Source: Clostridia bacterium
GTDB taxonomy: Bacteria; Bacillota; Clostridia; Oscillospirales; Acutalibacteraceae
DNA: 18,695 nucleotides
Reading direction: 5' to 3'
NCBI GenBank assembly: GCA_017454565.1
Contig: JAFTCS010000021.1
Coordinates: 1 to 18,695 of the forward strand
The stretch's first letter is position 1. The number at the start of each line of letters is the position of its first letter. The notes below the pieces were generated by a model. The model was not told the origin of the DNA. It worked only from the letters and a program-made list of their open reading frames with translations, and made no database searches. Of this stretch, positions 1 through 6,463 are shown in pieces. A program made the translations under genes and the position numbers.

Positions 1-877
1 CATCAAAGTCTTCGTCCTCATCGAGTTCCTCGTCCTCTATGAAGTCGTTGCGGTCTTCGGGAACTGTGGTATCGGCGGTCTCAACAGCATCGGTTGTTTC
101 CTCTGGATCAGCGGATTCGGTTGTGTCAGCGGTCTCGTCCGTATCTGTGATGATGCTTTTAGGTGTGCCGGTAGTTTCAAGAGCAAGATCTATCTTCTCC
201 TGATCTGCTTTCTGCTGCTCAAGCTGCTCTTTTGTAGTAGGAGCTTCGGTAACTACACGCCACTCGCCGGTAGCTTCGTCGCGCACCTCAGAAAAGACGG
301 GCTTGAAATACCTGCTGTTAAACCCGTCACGGATCGCGTACATTTCGTTGAACTGAGTCTGCTTTACATCAAAGCTGCCGTCACCGTCGGAATCCACACG
401 GATTATTCTCTCGGCGGCGTGTACGGACTCTCTGACGCCGTTTGCAGATGGGTCATATTCCGGTATTGCTCTGAAATGGAACTCGTCCTCACGGTCGGTT
501 CTGCCGTCACCGTCAAGATCCTTTCTGTAAAGTACGGCGGTCGGGCCGGCAATACCCATCTTGGTTATTTCCATAGTCTCGTAGATACCGTCGCCGTTCA
601 GGTCAAGCAGTCTTGAACGATAAACGCCGGTATCTCCCTTAGTAAATTCATAATCAGTAGCGCTGACGCCTTCCGGCAGAGCGTCACCCTCAAGCCCATA
701 AAGAGCTGCCGCCGGGTTTTCGTTCATGTCGGTCACCTCACGGGTGATGCTGTCAAACTCGGCAAATTCCGAGGTGGGGTCAAAGGGCTGCTCAGAACAT
801 TCATCAGGTGTAAAGATCTCCGATGTGTTCTCCGGCTCCTCCATGGGAGTAACACCCATATCATATTCATTGCTCAT
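1..877 (-). CDS. Acidic protein with three DxDxDG calcium-binding-type loops (3' end outside window)
   Basis: Reading the minus strand from the ATG at 877 gives 292 codons with no stop, so the gene continues beyond base 1. A GGAGGA site about 8 bases before the ATG supports the start. The N-terminus (MSNEYDMGVT) is acidic and shows no signal peptide or membrane segment. Three 12-residue loops of EF-hand type are visible: D92-L-N-G-D-G to E103, D120-L-D-G-D-G to D131, and D162-S-D-G-D-G to Q173. They are 28 and 42 residues apart and flanked by beta-like stretches rather than clear helices, so they resemble calcium beta-hairpin or FG-GAP-like repeats more than a dockerin pair. A short charged, Gln-rich helix lies near 216-232. 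Residues 236-292 form a Thr/Glu/Asp-rich, probably disordered tail. Metal binding is inferred from the motif; the function is unknown. It lies 165 bases downstream of the Hsp70-like gene on the same strand, possibly with its own promoter. Confidence 0.85.
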   Translation of the reverse strand, partial: MSNEYDMGVTPMEEPENTSEIFTPDECSEQPFDPTSEFAEFDSITREVTDMNENPAAALYGLEGDALPEGVSATDYEFTKGDTGVYRSRLLDLNGDGIYETMEITKMGIAGPTAVLYRKDLDGDGRTDREDEFHFRAIPEYDPSANGVRESVHAAERIIRVDSDGDGSFDVKQTQFNEMYAIRDGFNSRYFKPVFSEVRDEATGEWRVVTEAPTTKEQLEQQKADQEKIDLALETTGTPKSIITDTDETADTTESADPEETTDAVETADTTVPEDRNDFIEDEELDEDEDFD

Positions 878-965
878 ACTTTTGTTCCTCCTTATATAAT
901 TTGATTTTTAATTTATTATGTTGAAGCTCTCCGGAAACATTTTTGTTCCTCAGAAAACCATCTTT

Positions 966-994
966 CATATAATATAATACTTTAGCACTGTAAA
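966..994 (-). promoter_or_regulatory. Possible sigma-70 promoter for the DxDxDG-loop gene
   Basis: On the minus strand TTTACA (989-994) is followed after 17 bases by TATATG (966-971). The A/T-rich stretch also contains alternative -10 boxes (TATTAT, TATATT) at poorer spacing. It would give a leader of roughly 80 bases before the ATG at 877. There is no convincing intrinsic terminator after the Hsp70-like gene, so read-through from that gene is equally possible. Confidence 0.35.
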
Positions 995-1042
995 AGGTTA
1001 CAGAAAAAAGAAAAAATAAACGGCATGATCTGATTTTTTGCT

Positions 1043-2848
1043 CTACATTCCTAATCGTGAACGGATATATGTCTGGAGAGCAAGCAGATACTCCATGCAA
1101 AGCCTTACACTTGCACGATTGACCGGGAGAACGGTATCACCGACAGAAAGCTTGTCAAAGCTGCGGCCGGAATACTGTAAGGGATAGTAAAGGAACGTAT
1201 CCCATGGGATACAGCGTGTACTCAGGAAGGTTTCGTAGTATATACCGTATGACGTCACCGCAAAACCACATGTGGAACCATCATTCTTTTCGGCACAGAA
1301 ACATATCTGTTTGTTTTTATCCGAAAAGAAAAACTTGTTGTAGAACATGTCGTAGATTCTCCTGTTGGAATCGAAAACGGAGACGTGCACCATGGTTTCT
1401 GCAGGAGCCGCAAAATTATAATGCAGGGTAAAATCCCTCGCAACGCTGTAGATAGCCACATCCTCGCCGTCGCCGCGCAGTTCGGAAAAAAATTCGGGAT
1501 TGGGAATGGCATTGTTCAGCAGTTCGACCCACGATTCATCGACCATATCTGACTTTTTAAGTGTTATGGATGAAAGCAGGCGGCGGTAAACCAGCCCAAG
1601 CACCACCGTGGACTGTGGATTCGGTAAAGTAAACACCCTGTTTTTGTCCTCACGGACACGGGAAATTACATTGCTGTCCGGAAGCCCCGGCATCGTACCG
1701 TCAATAATATCCTTTGCAAAATACCATGAGCTGTGACCGCCGGCAAGGATCACCATATCAAGCCCCTGTTCTTCAAGGCAGGGGTCTATTGAAGCTGCTT
1801 TTTCAAGACAACCGGTTATCAGCTCAACATAGTCCTGCAGCTTGTCCTCAATAAGCTTTTCAAAACTTTCGCGGGTCATCGGCGGGAACTTTACTCCGGC
1901 TGTGCCAAGGTAAGCCCTGATAAATCCGCAGACAGTGACCGGTCTGCCTTTGTTCAGGTTCGGTGAAACATTGTTTTCCTTCCAGAGCTTCACGTTATTT
2001 CCTACGCTGACAAGGTTGGAAACGTATCCCTGCAGTTCAGGTGCAACTATCTTTCTGAGGAAGTCCTCAATATGTCCTGCAAGTACCTGGTCTATCTCTC
2101 TTCCTCCAAATGTCGGGTCGTCCTCACCTACAGGCCAGCAGGTTATTATCTCCACTTTCAGAGAATTTGCCTTTATCTCTCCTGTCTCTTCAGCTTCAAA
2201 TGAATACTTGCAAAGTGCGCAATCGGTCGTGCCGGCGCCCATATCCACAAGCATAATGTAACCGGGCTTGTCCGGCGAGATCATCTTTGTAAGCGCAAAA
2301 TTATCAAAGCTGCGTGACAGTACCGTTGTAACTGCCGCGGTGGCCTCATCTATTCCGGTGACATTTTCAAAACCGGCTTCCTTTGCCGCGTTTATCATAA
2401 AGTCGGCGGTGCTTCTCTGCCACTTCACAGGGTAGGAAATATTTGTCTCTACTGCATCATCCTTTTCACCGAGCTGGGCGATTTGCTGTTCGTACATTTT
2501 ATGGAGATACTTGAAAAGCTCTTTCACCAGCCAGCGGCTTTTTTCCCGCAGGGCTTCATCCGGACTTTCAAGGTTCATTTTGAAGTTACTGTACACAACC
2601 GCACCATCAGCTTCCTCATTTGCAACTCTGCCAAAATCAAGAGTACCGTCGCTGTTTTCTCTTATAACGGAGATCATGCTGCCCTTTGATTCTCCGTGCT
2701 CGAAAGAAACAGGGATGTAGTTGAAGCTGTCCTCTGTAGGATCGCGCATGTCATAGCGTTTGATGCTCATATATGTTGAAGAGGTGCCGAAATCTATTCC
2801 GATCACTCTCACAATTTTTTCATTATTTTCGTTTATTGCATCAGCCAA
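1043..2848 (-). CDS. Divergent Hsp70/DnaK-like actin-fold ATPase
   Basis: A 601-residue protein. The nucleotide-binding half has the Hsp70 signatures in order: phosphate-1 loop IGIDFGTSSTYM (16-27), SYPVKWQ (138-144), a connect-1-like DEATAAV (167-173), phosphate-2 loop VDMGAGTTDCAL (201-212), FGGREID (247-253), and the adenosine loop VILAGGHSSWYFAKD (366-380). ATP binding and hydrolysis are therefore likely. Residues from about 430 to 601 do not resemble the DnaK beta-sandwich and lid; they are rich in aromatic residues and contain several cysteines. It is not the housekeeping DnaK, and no grpE or dnaJ is adjacent. The start is TTG at 2848: AAGGAGAG lies about 8 bases upstream and there is no in-frame ATG before the phosphate-1 loop. 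It is driven by a consensus promoter at 2953-2981. The substrate or partner is unknown; the neighbouring DxDxDG protein is a candidate by position only. Confidence 0.9.
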   Translation of the reverse strand: MADAINENNEKIVRVIGIDFGTSSTYMSIKRYDMRDPTEDSFNYIPVSFEHGESKGSMISVIRENSDGTLDFGRVANEEADGAVVYSNFKMNLESPDEALREKSRWLVKELFKYLHKMYEQQIAQLGEKDDAVETNISYPVKWQRSTADFMINAAKEAGFENVTGIDEATAAVTTVLSRSFDNFALTKMISPDKPGYIMLVDMGAGTTDCALCKYSFEAEETGEIKANSLKVEIITCWPVGEDDPTFGGREIDQVLAGHIEDFLRKIVAPELQGYVSNLVSVGNNVKLWKENNVSPNLNKGRPVTVCGFIRAYLGTAGVKFPPMTRESFEKLIEDKLQDYVELITGCLEKAASIDPCLEEQGLDMVILAGGHSSWYFAKDIIDGTMPGLPDSNVISRVREDKNRVFTLPNPQSTVVLGLVYRRLLSSITLKKSDMVDESWVELLNNAIPNPEFFSELRGDGEDVAIYSVARDFTLHYNFAAPAETMVHVSVFDSNRRIYDMFYNKFFFSDKNKQICFCAEKNDGSTCGFAVTSYGIYYETFLSTRCIPWDTFLYYPLQYSGRSFDKLSVGDTVLPVNRASVRLCMEYLLALQTYIRSRLGM

Positions 2849-2952
2849 TTCTAACTCTCCTTTTCAGTGCAGAGACTTTGCTCCTTTATCGCGCTGCAGG
2901 TAATTATTCATGCTTACAGTCAAATGTGCCAATTTATACTAACTCAAGTTAA

Positions 2953-2981
2953 ATTATATATCATATTTCCTATACTGTCAA
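2953..2981 (-). promoter_or_regulatory. Perfect-consensus sigma-70 promoter of the Hsp70-like gene
   Basis: The minus strand reads TTGACA (2976-2981), a 17-base spacer, then TATAAT (2953-2958). Both hexamers and the spacing equal the vegetative sigma consensus. Transcription should start near 2946, giving a leader of about 97 bases before the TTG at 2848. I see no CIRCE or CtsR operator in the leader, so heat-shock control through HrcA or CtsR is not supported. Confidence 0.9.
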
Positions 2982-3057
2982 CTCTCATTTCATTGTCGTT
3001 AAAGAAAGCTGCTCTGTCCCGGGGGAAAAAACCTTTCCAAAAAAACTTGTGTTTATA

Positions 3058-3091
3058 GAAAAAACCGGACAGACTGCAAGAACTGTCCGGT
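3058..3091 (-). terminator. Intrinsic terminator after yihA
   Basis: The minus strand folds ACCGGACAG (3083-3091) against CTGTCCGGT (3064-3072) with a 10-base loop, followed directly by a run of six T. It lies 44 bases past the yihA stop and ends the lon-yihA unit before the promoter of the Hsp70-like gene. Confidence 0.9.
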
Positions 3092-3135
3092 CTTTGAGTT
3101 GTTTGAATATATTATAATGTTTTCGGATGAGCTGA

Positions 3136-3735
3136 TTATTCTTCGGTTCTGCATTCAGCGACTGCCTGCTCAATAGCCCGCCTTATCTCTTCAATACCTG
3201 AACCGTCATTTGACGAACACGGAAATAGCTTCAGCCCGGAATAAGCACTCAGCTCCTCGTGAAGCTCTTCGAGACGCTTCTGCTGCTGTGTTTTTTTAAG
3301 CTTGTCCATCTTTGTCAGGGCGATTATAAAGTTAAGCCCGCTGTTGTAAAGATATTCGATCATCGTCATGTCGTTTTCTGTCGGAGTATGCCGCATGTCG
3401 CATATCTGTACAACAAGAGCTATTTTCCTGTCCTGAGCAAGATACCCCTCGACAAGCTCCGCCCAGCGTTTTTTTTCCGCCTGACTGACCTGAGCATAAC
3501 CGTAACCCGGAAGGTCAACCAGGTCGGCGTCCTTTAATGAAAAGAAATTTATTGTGGCGGTCTTGCCAGGTTTCGCGCTGACTCTTGCCATTGATTTTCG
3601 ATTCAGCAGCTTGTTTATGAGGGAGGACTTGCCCACGTTTGACTTGCCCGAAAAAACGATCTCCGGCTTTTCTGAGGGCGGTATCTGGGTGGATTTTCCG
3701 TATGCCGCCTTGAATTCTGCTATCTGAAAATTCAT
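3136..3735 (-). CDS. yihA: Ribosome biogenesis GTPase YihA/YsxC (EngB family)
   Basis: 199 residues, the usual size for this TrmE-Era-EngA-EngB-Septin class GTPase, which binds GTP and acts in late assembly of the large ribosomal subunit. The G motifs are complete: G1 GKSNVGKS (30-37), a G2 threonine after KPGK (about 59), G3 DLPG (74-77) within DLPGYGYA, G4 TKMD (141-144), and G5 SSND (174-177). The ATG at 3735 is preceded by GAGGTG with short spacing. It follows lon on the same strand by 60 bases, matching the lonA-ysxC order of Bacillus, but here a hairpin separates the two. It is essential in Bacillus subtilis and Escherichia coli (known of the family). Confidence 0.97.
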   Translation of the reverse strand: MNFQIAEFKAAYGKSTQIPPSEKPEIVFSGKSNVGKSSLINKLLNRKSMARVSAKPGKTATINFFSLKDADLVDLPGYGYAQVSQAEKKRWAELVEGYLAQDRKIALVVQICDMRHTPTENDMTMIEYLYNSGLNFIIALTKMDKLKKTQQQKRLEELHEELSAYSGLKLFPCSSNDGSGIEEIRRAIEQAVAECRTEE

Positions 3736-3764
3736 ATTTCACCTCGTGTTTTGTATATAAAATC

Positions 3765-3789
3765 GGCTCTTGCAAAATGAGCAAGAGCC
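3765..3789 (-). terminator. Stem-loop between lon and yihA, probably an attenuating terminator
   Basis: Nine perfect base pairs (GGCTCTTGC at 3765-3773 with GCAAGAGCC at 3781-3789) around a 7-base loop. On the minus strand it is followed by GATTTTATAT, an interrupted T tract, so termination is likely to be partial. There is no obvious promoter in the short gap before yihA, so read-through from lon is probably needed for yihA expression. Confidence 0.6.
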
Positions 3790-3795
3790 TCAGTT

Positions 3796-6126
3796 TTACT
3801 GTGTTGCGAGCGCGGTGTCAAGCACCTTGCCAATATTATCGGCAAGAACAAAATGCACCGAGTTTTTAACGACGTCATCGACCTCATCAAGGTCGGATTT
3901 ATTATCCTGTGGAATAATAATTGTCTTGATGCCTATACGGTAGGCAGCCATGGTCTTTTCCTTGAGTCCGCCTATCGGCAGCACCCTGCCCCTTATGGTG
4001 ATCTCGCCCGTCATTGCTACGTCACTCTTTACAGGGATACCCGTAAGCGCCGAGGTTATCGCGGTCGCCATCGTGATCCCGGCTGACGGGCCGTCCTTCG
4101 GAACAGCGCCCTCAGGAACATGGATGTGAATATCCTTGGTTTTGTAGAATTCGGAGTCGATATTGAGCTTGTCCGCCATTGTGCGCACACAAGTATAGGC
4201 CGCCTGTGCACTTTCTTTCATAACATCGCCGAGCGAGCCTGTCAGCTCGATCTTGCCGCTGCCTGACATTACCGCTACTTCTATCGGCAGGGTCTCGCCG
4301 CCTACAGATGTCCATGCCAGACCGGTCGCCAGACCGACTTCATCGCTCTTGTTAAAATCGTCAAGCTTGTATTTTCTTGAACCGAGATATTCCTCGATAT
4401 TCTCAAGGTTGATCCTGACGCTCTTTACATCGCCGGAAACTATCTTCACGGCAGCTTTGTTCATAATTCGGGATATCGCTCTCTCCAGCGAACGCACACC
4501 GGCTTCTCTTGTATAGCTGTCAATGATATCGTAGATAACATCATCGCTTATTTTCATCTGATGCCCGCTGAGCCCATGACGCTTCAGCTGTTTTGATACA
4601 AGATGCAGCTTTGCTATCTGGAATTTTTCCTCGCGTGTATAGCTGTCAAGGTTGATAATATCCATTCTGTCCAGCAAAGGTGCGGGTATGGTAGACTGGT
4701 CGTTGGCTGTAGTGATGAACATTACCTTGCTCAGATCAAACGGCAGGTCAACATAATGATCGTAGAATGTGGCGTTCTGCTCACCGTCAAGCACTTCCAG
4801 TAGAGCGGATGTCGGATCTCCGTGGAAATCCTTGCCGAGCTTGTCCACCTCATCCAGAAGAATAAGCGGGTTTGCAGAACCGGCAAGTTTTATTGCGTTC
4901 ATTATTCTGCCCATCATTGAACCTATATAAGTTCTTCTGTGACCTCTTATTTCCGCTTCGTCATGTATGCCGCCTAAAGCGATTCGCTGGTACTTTCTTC
5001 CGGTCGCTTCGGCGATAGACATGGCTATTGAAGTTTTGCCTACACCCGGAGGCCCCACAAGGCAAAGTATCTGACCGTTTATATCGGGATTGAGCTTTCT
5101 GACTGCAAGAGCCTCAACAACTGTCTCCTTTACCTTTTTCAGACCGTAATGATTCTTGTCAAGATTGGCGTTTATTTTCTTTATGTCATTCTTTTCCTTG
5201 GTGTATATGCCCCAGGGCAGTTCAAGACATGCGTCAAGATAGTTTCTTACAACATTTGCCTCGGCTGAACTGGACATCATCTTTTCAAGTTTCTGAAGCT
5301 CTTTGAGTAAGCGCTCCTTGTTTTCATCTGTGGTTTTGAGCGCCTTTATTTTATCCTTGTATTCGAGAACCTCAGCATCTGTTTCTTCACCCTCGCCAAG
5401 CTCGTCACGGATAGCCTTGATACGCTCCCTCAGATAGTATTCTTTCTGATTATCGTCCATGCCCATTTTGGTCTTTTCGGAGATCTTCTCCTCCATCATG
5501 AGCAGATCGTTTTCATAGCTGAGCATTTCGGCGATCTTGTCAAGCCGCTTGGATTCATCCAACAGTTCAAGGATCTCCTGCTTTTTACGGTAATCCCTGA
5601 TAATATTGTCAGCGATGTAGTCGGCAAGCTTGCCCGGCTCCTTCATCTCATAAATGGTCAGGTACATATCCTGTGGAACATGACCGTTTATGATAGAATA
5701 CTCATTGAACATTTCCTTGATGAGATTTACCTTTGCTTCTGTCTCAAGGCCGTCCTCCGCGCTGACAACCTGAGCTTTGACTACATTTGCGGTAGTGTAG
5801 AGCCTGCCGTTTATAAATTCCTTTGCGCAGGCGCGGTAAGCACCCTTGACCACCACACGCATGACGTTATCTGAGATCTTGGCGATCTGCAGTATTCTTG
5901 CAAAAACACCGGTTTCAAAATAGTCGTCCGTGTCAGGCTCATTCTCGGAAGAATCTCTCTGAGCCGTAATCAGGATGCTCTGGTTATAGTTATCCATCGC
6001 CGCGGTGAGAGCATTGACGGACTTTTTTCTTGCTACGTCAAAATGCAGTATTGAGCCGGGGAAAATCACAAGCCCCCGAAGCGGAAGAACAGGAACAGTT
6101 ATTATTTCTATATTTTCATTTTCCAT
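3796..6126 (-). CDS. lon: ATP-dependent protease Lon (LonA type)
   Basis: A cytoplasmic hexameric AAA+ serine-lysine protease for damaged and regulatory proteins. Numbered from the ATG at 6126 (776 residues): an N-terminal LON substrate-binding domain from about 8 to 205, a coiled helical segment to about 300, Walker A GPPGVGKT (358-365), Walker B ILLDEVDK (422-429), and a C-terminal protease domain with catalytic Ser681 in KDGPSAG and Lys724 in GGLKEK, 43 residues apart as in other LonA enzymes. An upstream in-frame ATG at 6144 would add MRMKQT, but it has no ribosome binding site and would sit only about 8 bases from the predicted transcript start. The 6126 start has GAGGA upstream, although at a long spacing of 11. 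No CtsR box or CIRCE is seen. It is followed by yihA. Confidence 0.97.
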   Translation of the reverse strand: MENENIEIITVPVLPLRGLVIFPGSILHFDVARKKSVNALTAAMDNYNQSILITAQRDSSENEPDTDDYFETGVFARILQIAKISDNVMRVVVKGAYRACAKEFINGRLYTTANVVKAQVVSAEDGLETEAKVNLIKEMFNEYSIINGHVPQDMYLTIYEMKEPGKLADYIADNIIRDYRKKQEILELLDESKRLDKIAEMLSYENDLLMMEEKISEKTKMGMDDNQKEYYLRERIKAIRDELGEGEETDAEVLEYKDKIKALKTTDENKERLLKELQKLEKMMSSSAEANVVRNYLDACLELPWGIYTKEKNDIKKINANLDKNHYGLKKVKETVVEALAVRKLNPDINGQILCLVGPPGVGKTSIAMSIAEATGRKYQRIALGGIHDEAEIRGHRRTYIGSMMGRIMNAIKLAGSANPLILLDEVDKLGKDFHGDPTSALLEVLDGEQNATFYDHYVDLPFDLSKVMFITTANDQSTIPAPLLDRMDIINLDSYTREEKFQIAKLHLVSKQLKRHGLSGHQMKISDDVIYDIIDSYTREAGVRSLERAISRIMNKAAVKIVSGDVKSVRINLENIEEYLGSRKYKLDDFNKSDEVGLATGLAWTSVGGETLPIEVAVMSGSGKIELTGSLGDVMKESAQAAYTCVRTMADKLNIDSEFYKTKDIHIHVPEGAVPKDGPSAGITMATAITSALTGIPVKSDVAMTGEITIRGRVLPIGGLKEKTMAAYRIGIKTIIIPQDNKSDLDEVDDVVKNSVHFVLADNIGKVLDTALATQ

Positions 6127-6158
6127 CGTTTGCTTCATCCTCATTTAGTATTGAATAG

Positions 6159-6187
6159 ATTATATCACAGTTTTCTTACATTAGCAA
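6159..6187 (-). promoter_or_regulatory. Extended -10 promoter of lon
   Basis: On the minus strand TATAAT (6159-6164) is preceded by TG plus one base, an extended -10, and by TTGCTA (6182-6187) at a spacing of 17. Transcription would start near 6152, about 26 bases before the preferred lon ATG at 6126. Confidence 0.75.
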
Positions 6188-6227
6188 GCGACCAATAGTA
6201 TTATTTGTTGACATTAACATAACAGTA

Positions 6228-6462
6228 TTAGGTTTTTTGTCTGGACAAAAGCGAATTTTGCCGATTTCCGGAATATATGCACTGATAAAGCCTGAGAAGG
6301 GGCGGCAGCTTGCCGCTGAAAAGGCTTGAGCGAAACTTTTGTATTGTCGTCTTTGAAAATAACTTCTGTGCGCGAGGGGTGTAGTTCAAAGTTTGTTTGT
6401 CAATCGCCGCGAATTGGGAGCGCAGGCTCTGCGCCGCCGGAAAAGTCCCCCTGACCGGAAAA
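6228..6462. repeat. Intergenic block dense in inverted repeats between polC and lon
   Basis: No convincing gene lies between the polC stop and the lon promoter. The stretch holds several inverted repeats: TTTTGTC/GACAAAA at 6235-6250 (2-base spacer); a nested structure with AAGCCT (6288-6293) pairing AGGCTT (6322-6327) around a 6-bp GCGGCA/TGCCGC hairpin (6302-6316); CTTTGAA (6351-6357) with TTCAAAG (6385-6391); and GCGCAG/CTGCGC (6420-6434). The 8-base direct repeat CCGGAAAA occurs at 6437-6444 and 6455-6462. None ends in a clean T tract, so a standard terminator for polC is not evident. A minus-strand open frame of 79 codons spans it, but its translation is low in complexity and lacks a good start, so I do not call it a gene. 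It may be an interspersed repeat or a structured RNA. Confidence 0.6.
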
Positions 6463-6463
6463 A

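Noticed and set aside
92..877. Calling the DxDxDG protein a dockerin
   Set aside because: Dockerins have two loops about 20-30 residues apart with following helices, and an export signal; here there are three loops at uneven spacing, beta-like flanks and no signal peptide.
980..994. AGTGCTAA on the minus strand as a CIRCE (HrcA) half-site near the Hsp70-like gene
   Set aside because: The matching TTAGCACTC arm at a 9-base spacing is absent, and the sequence lies downstream of the Hsp70-like gene rather than in its promoter.
867..1100. A 77-codon minus-strand open frame spanning the Hsp70-like gene end and the DxDxDG gene start
   Set aside because: It overlaps both real genes in another frame and has no ribosome binding site.
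2849..3060. A riboswitch or heat-shock operator in the leader of the Hsp70-like gene
   Set aside because: No recognised aptamer features, no anti-terminator/terminator pair downstream of the promoter, and no CtsR or CIRCE match.
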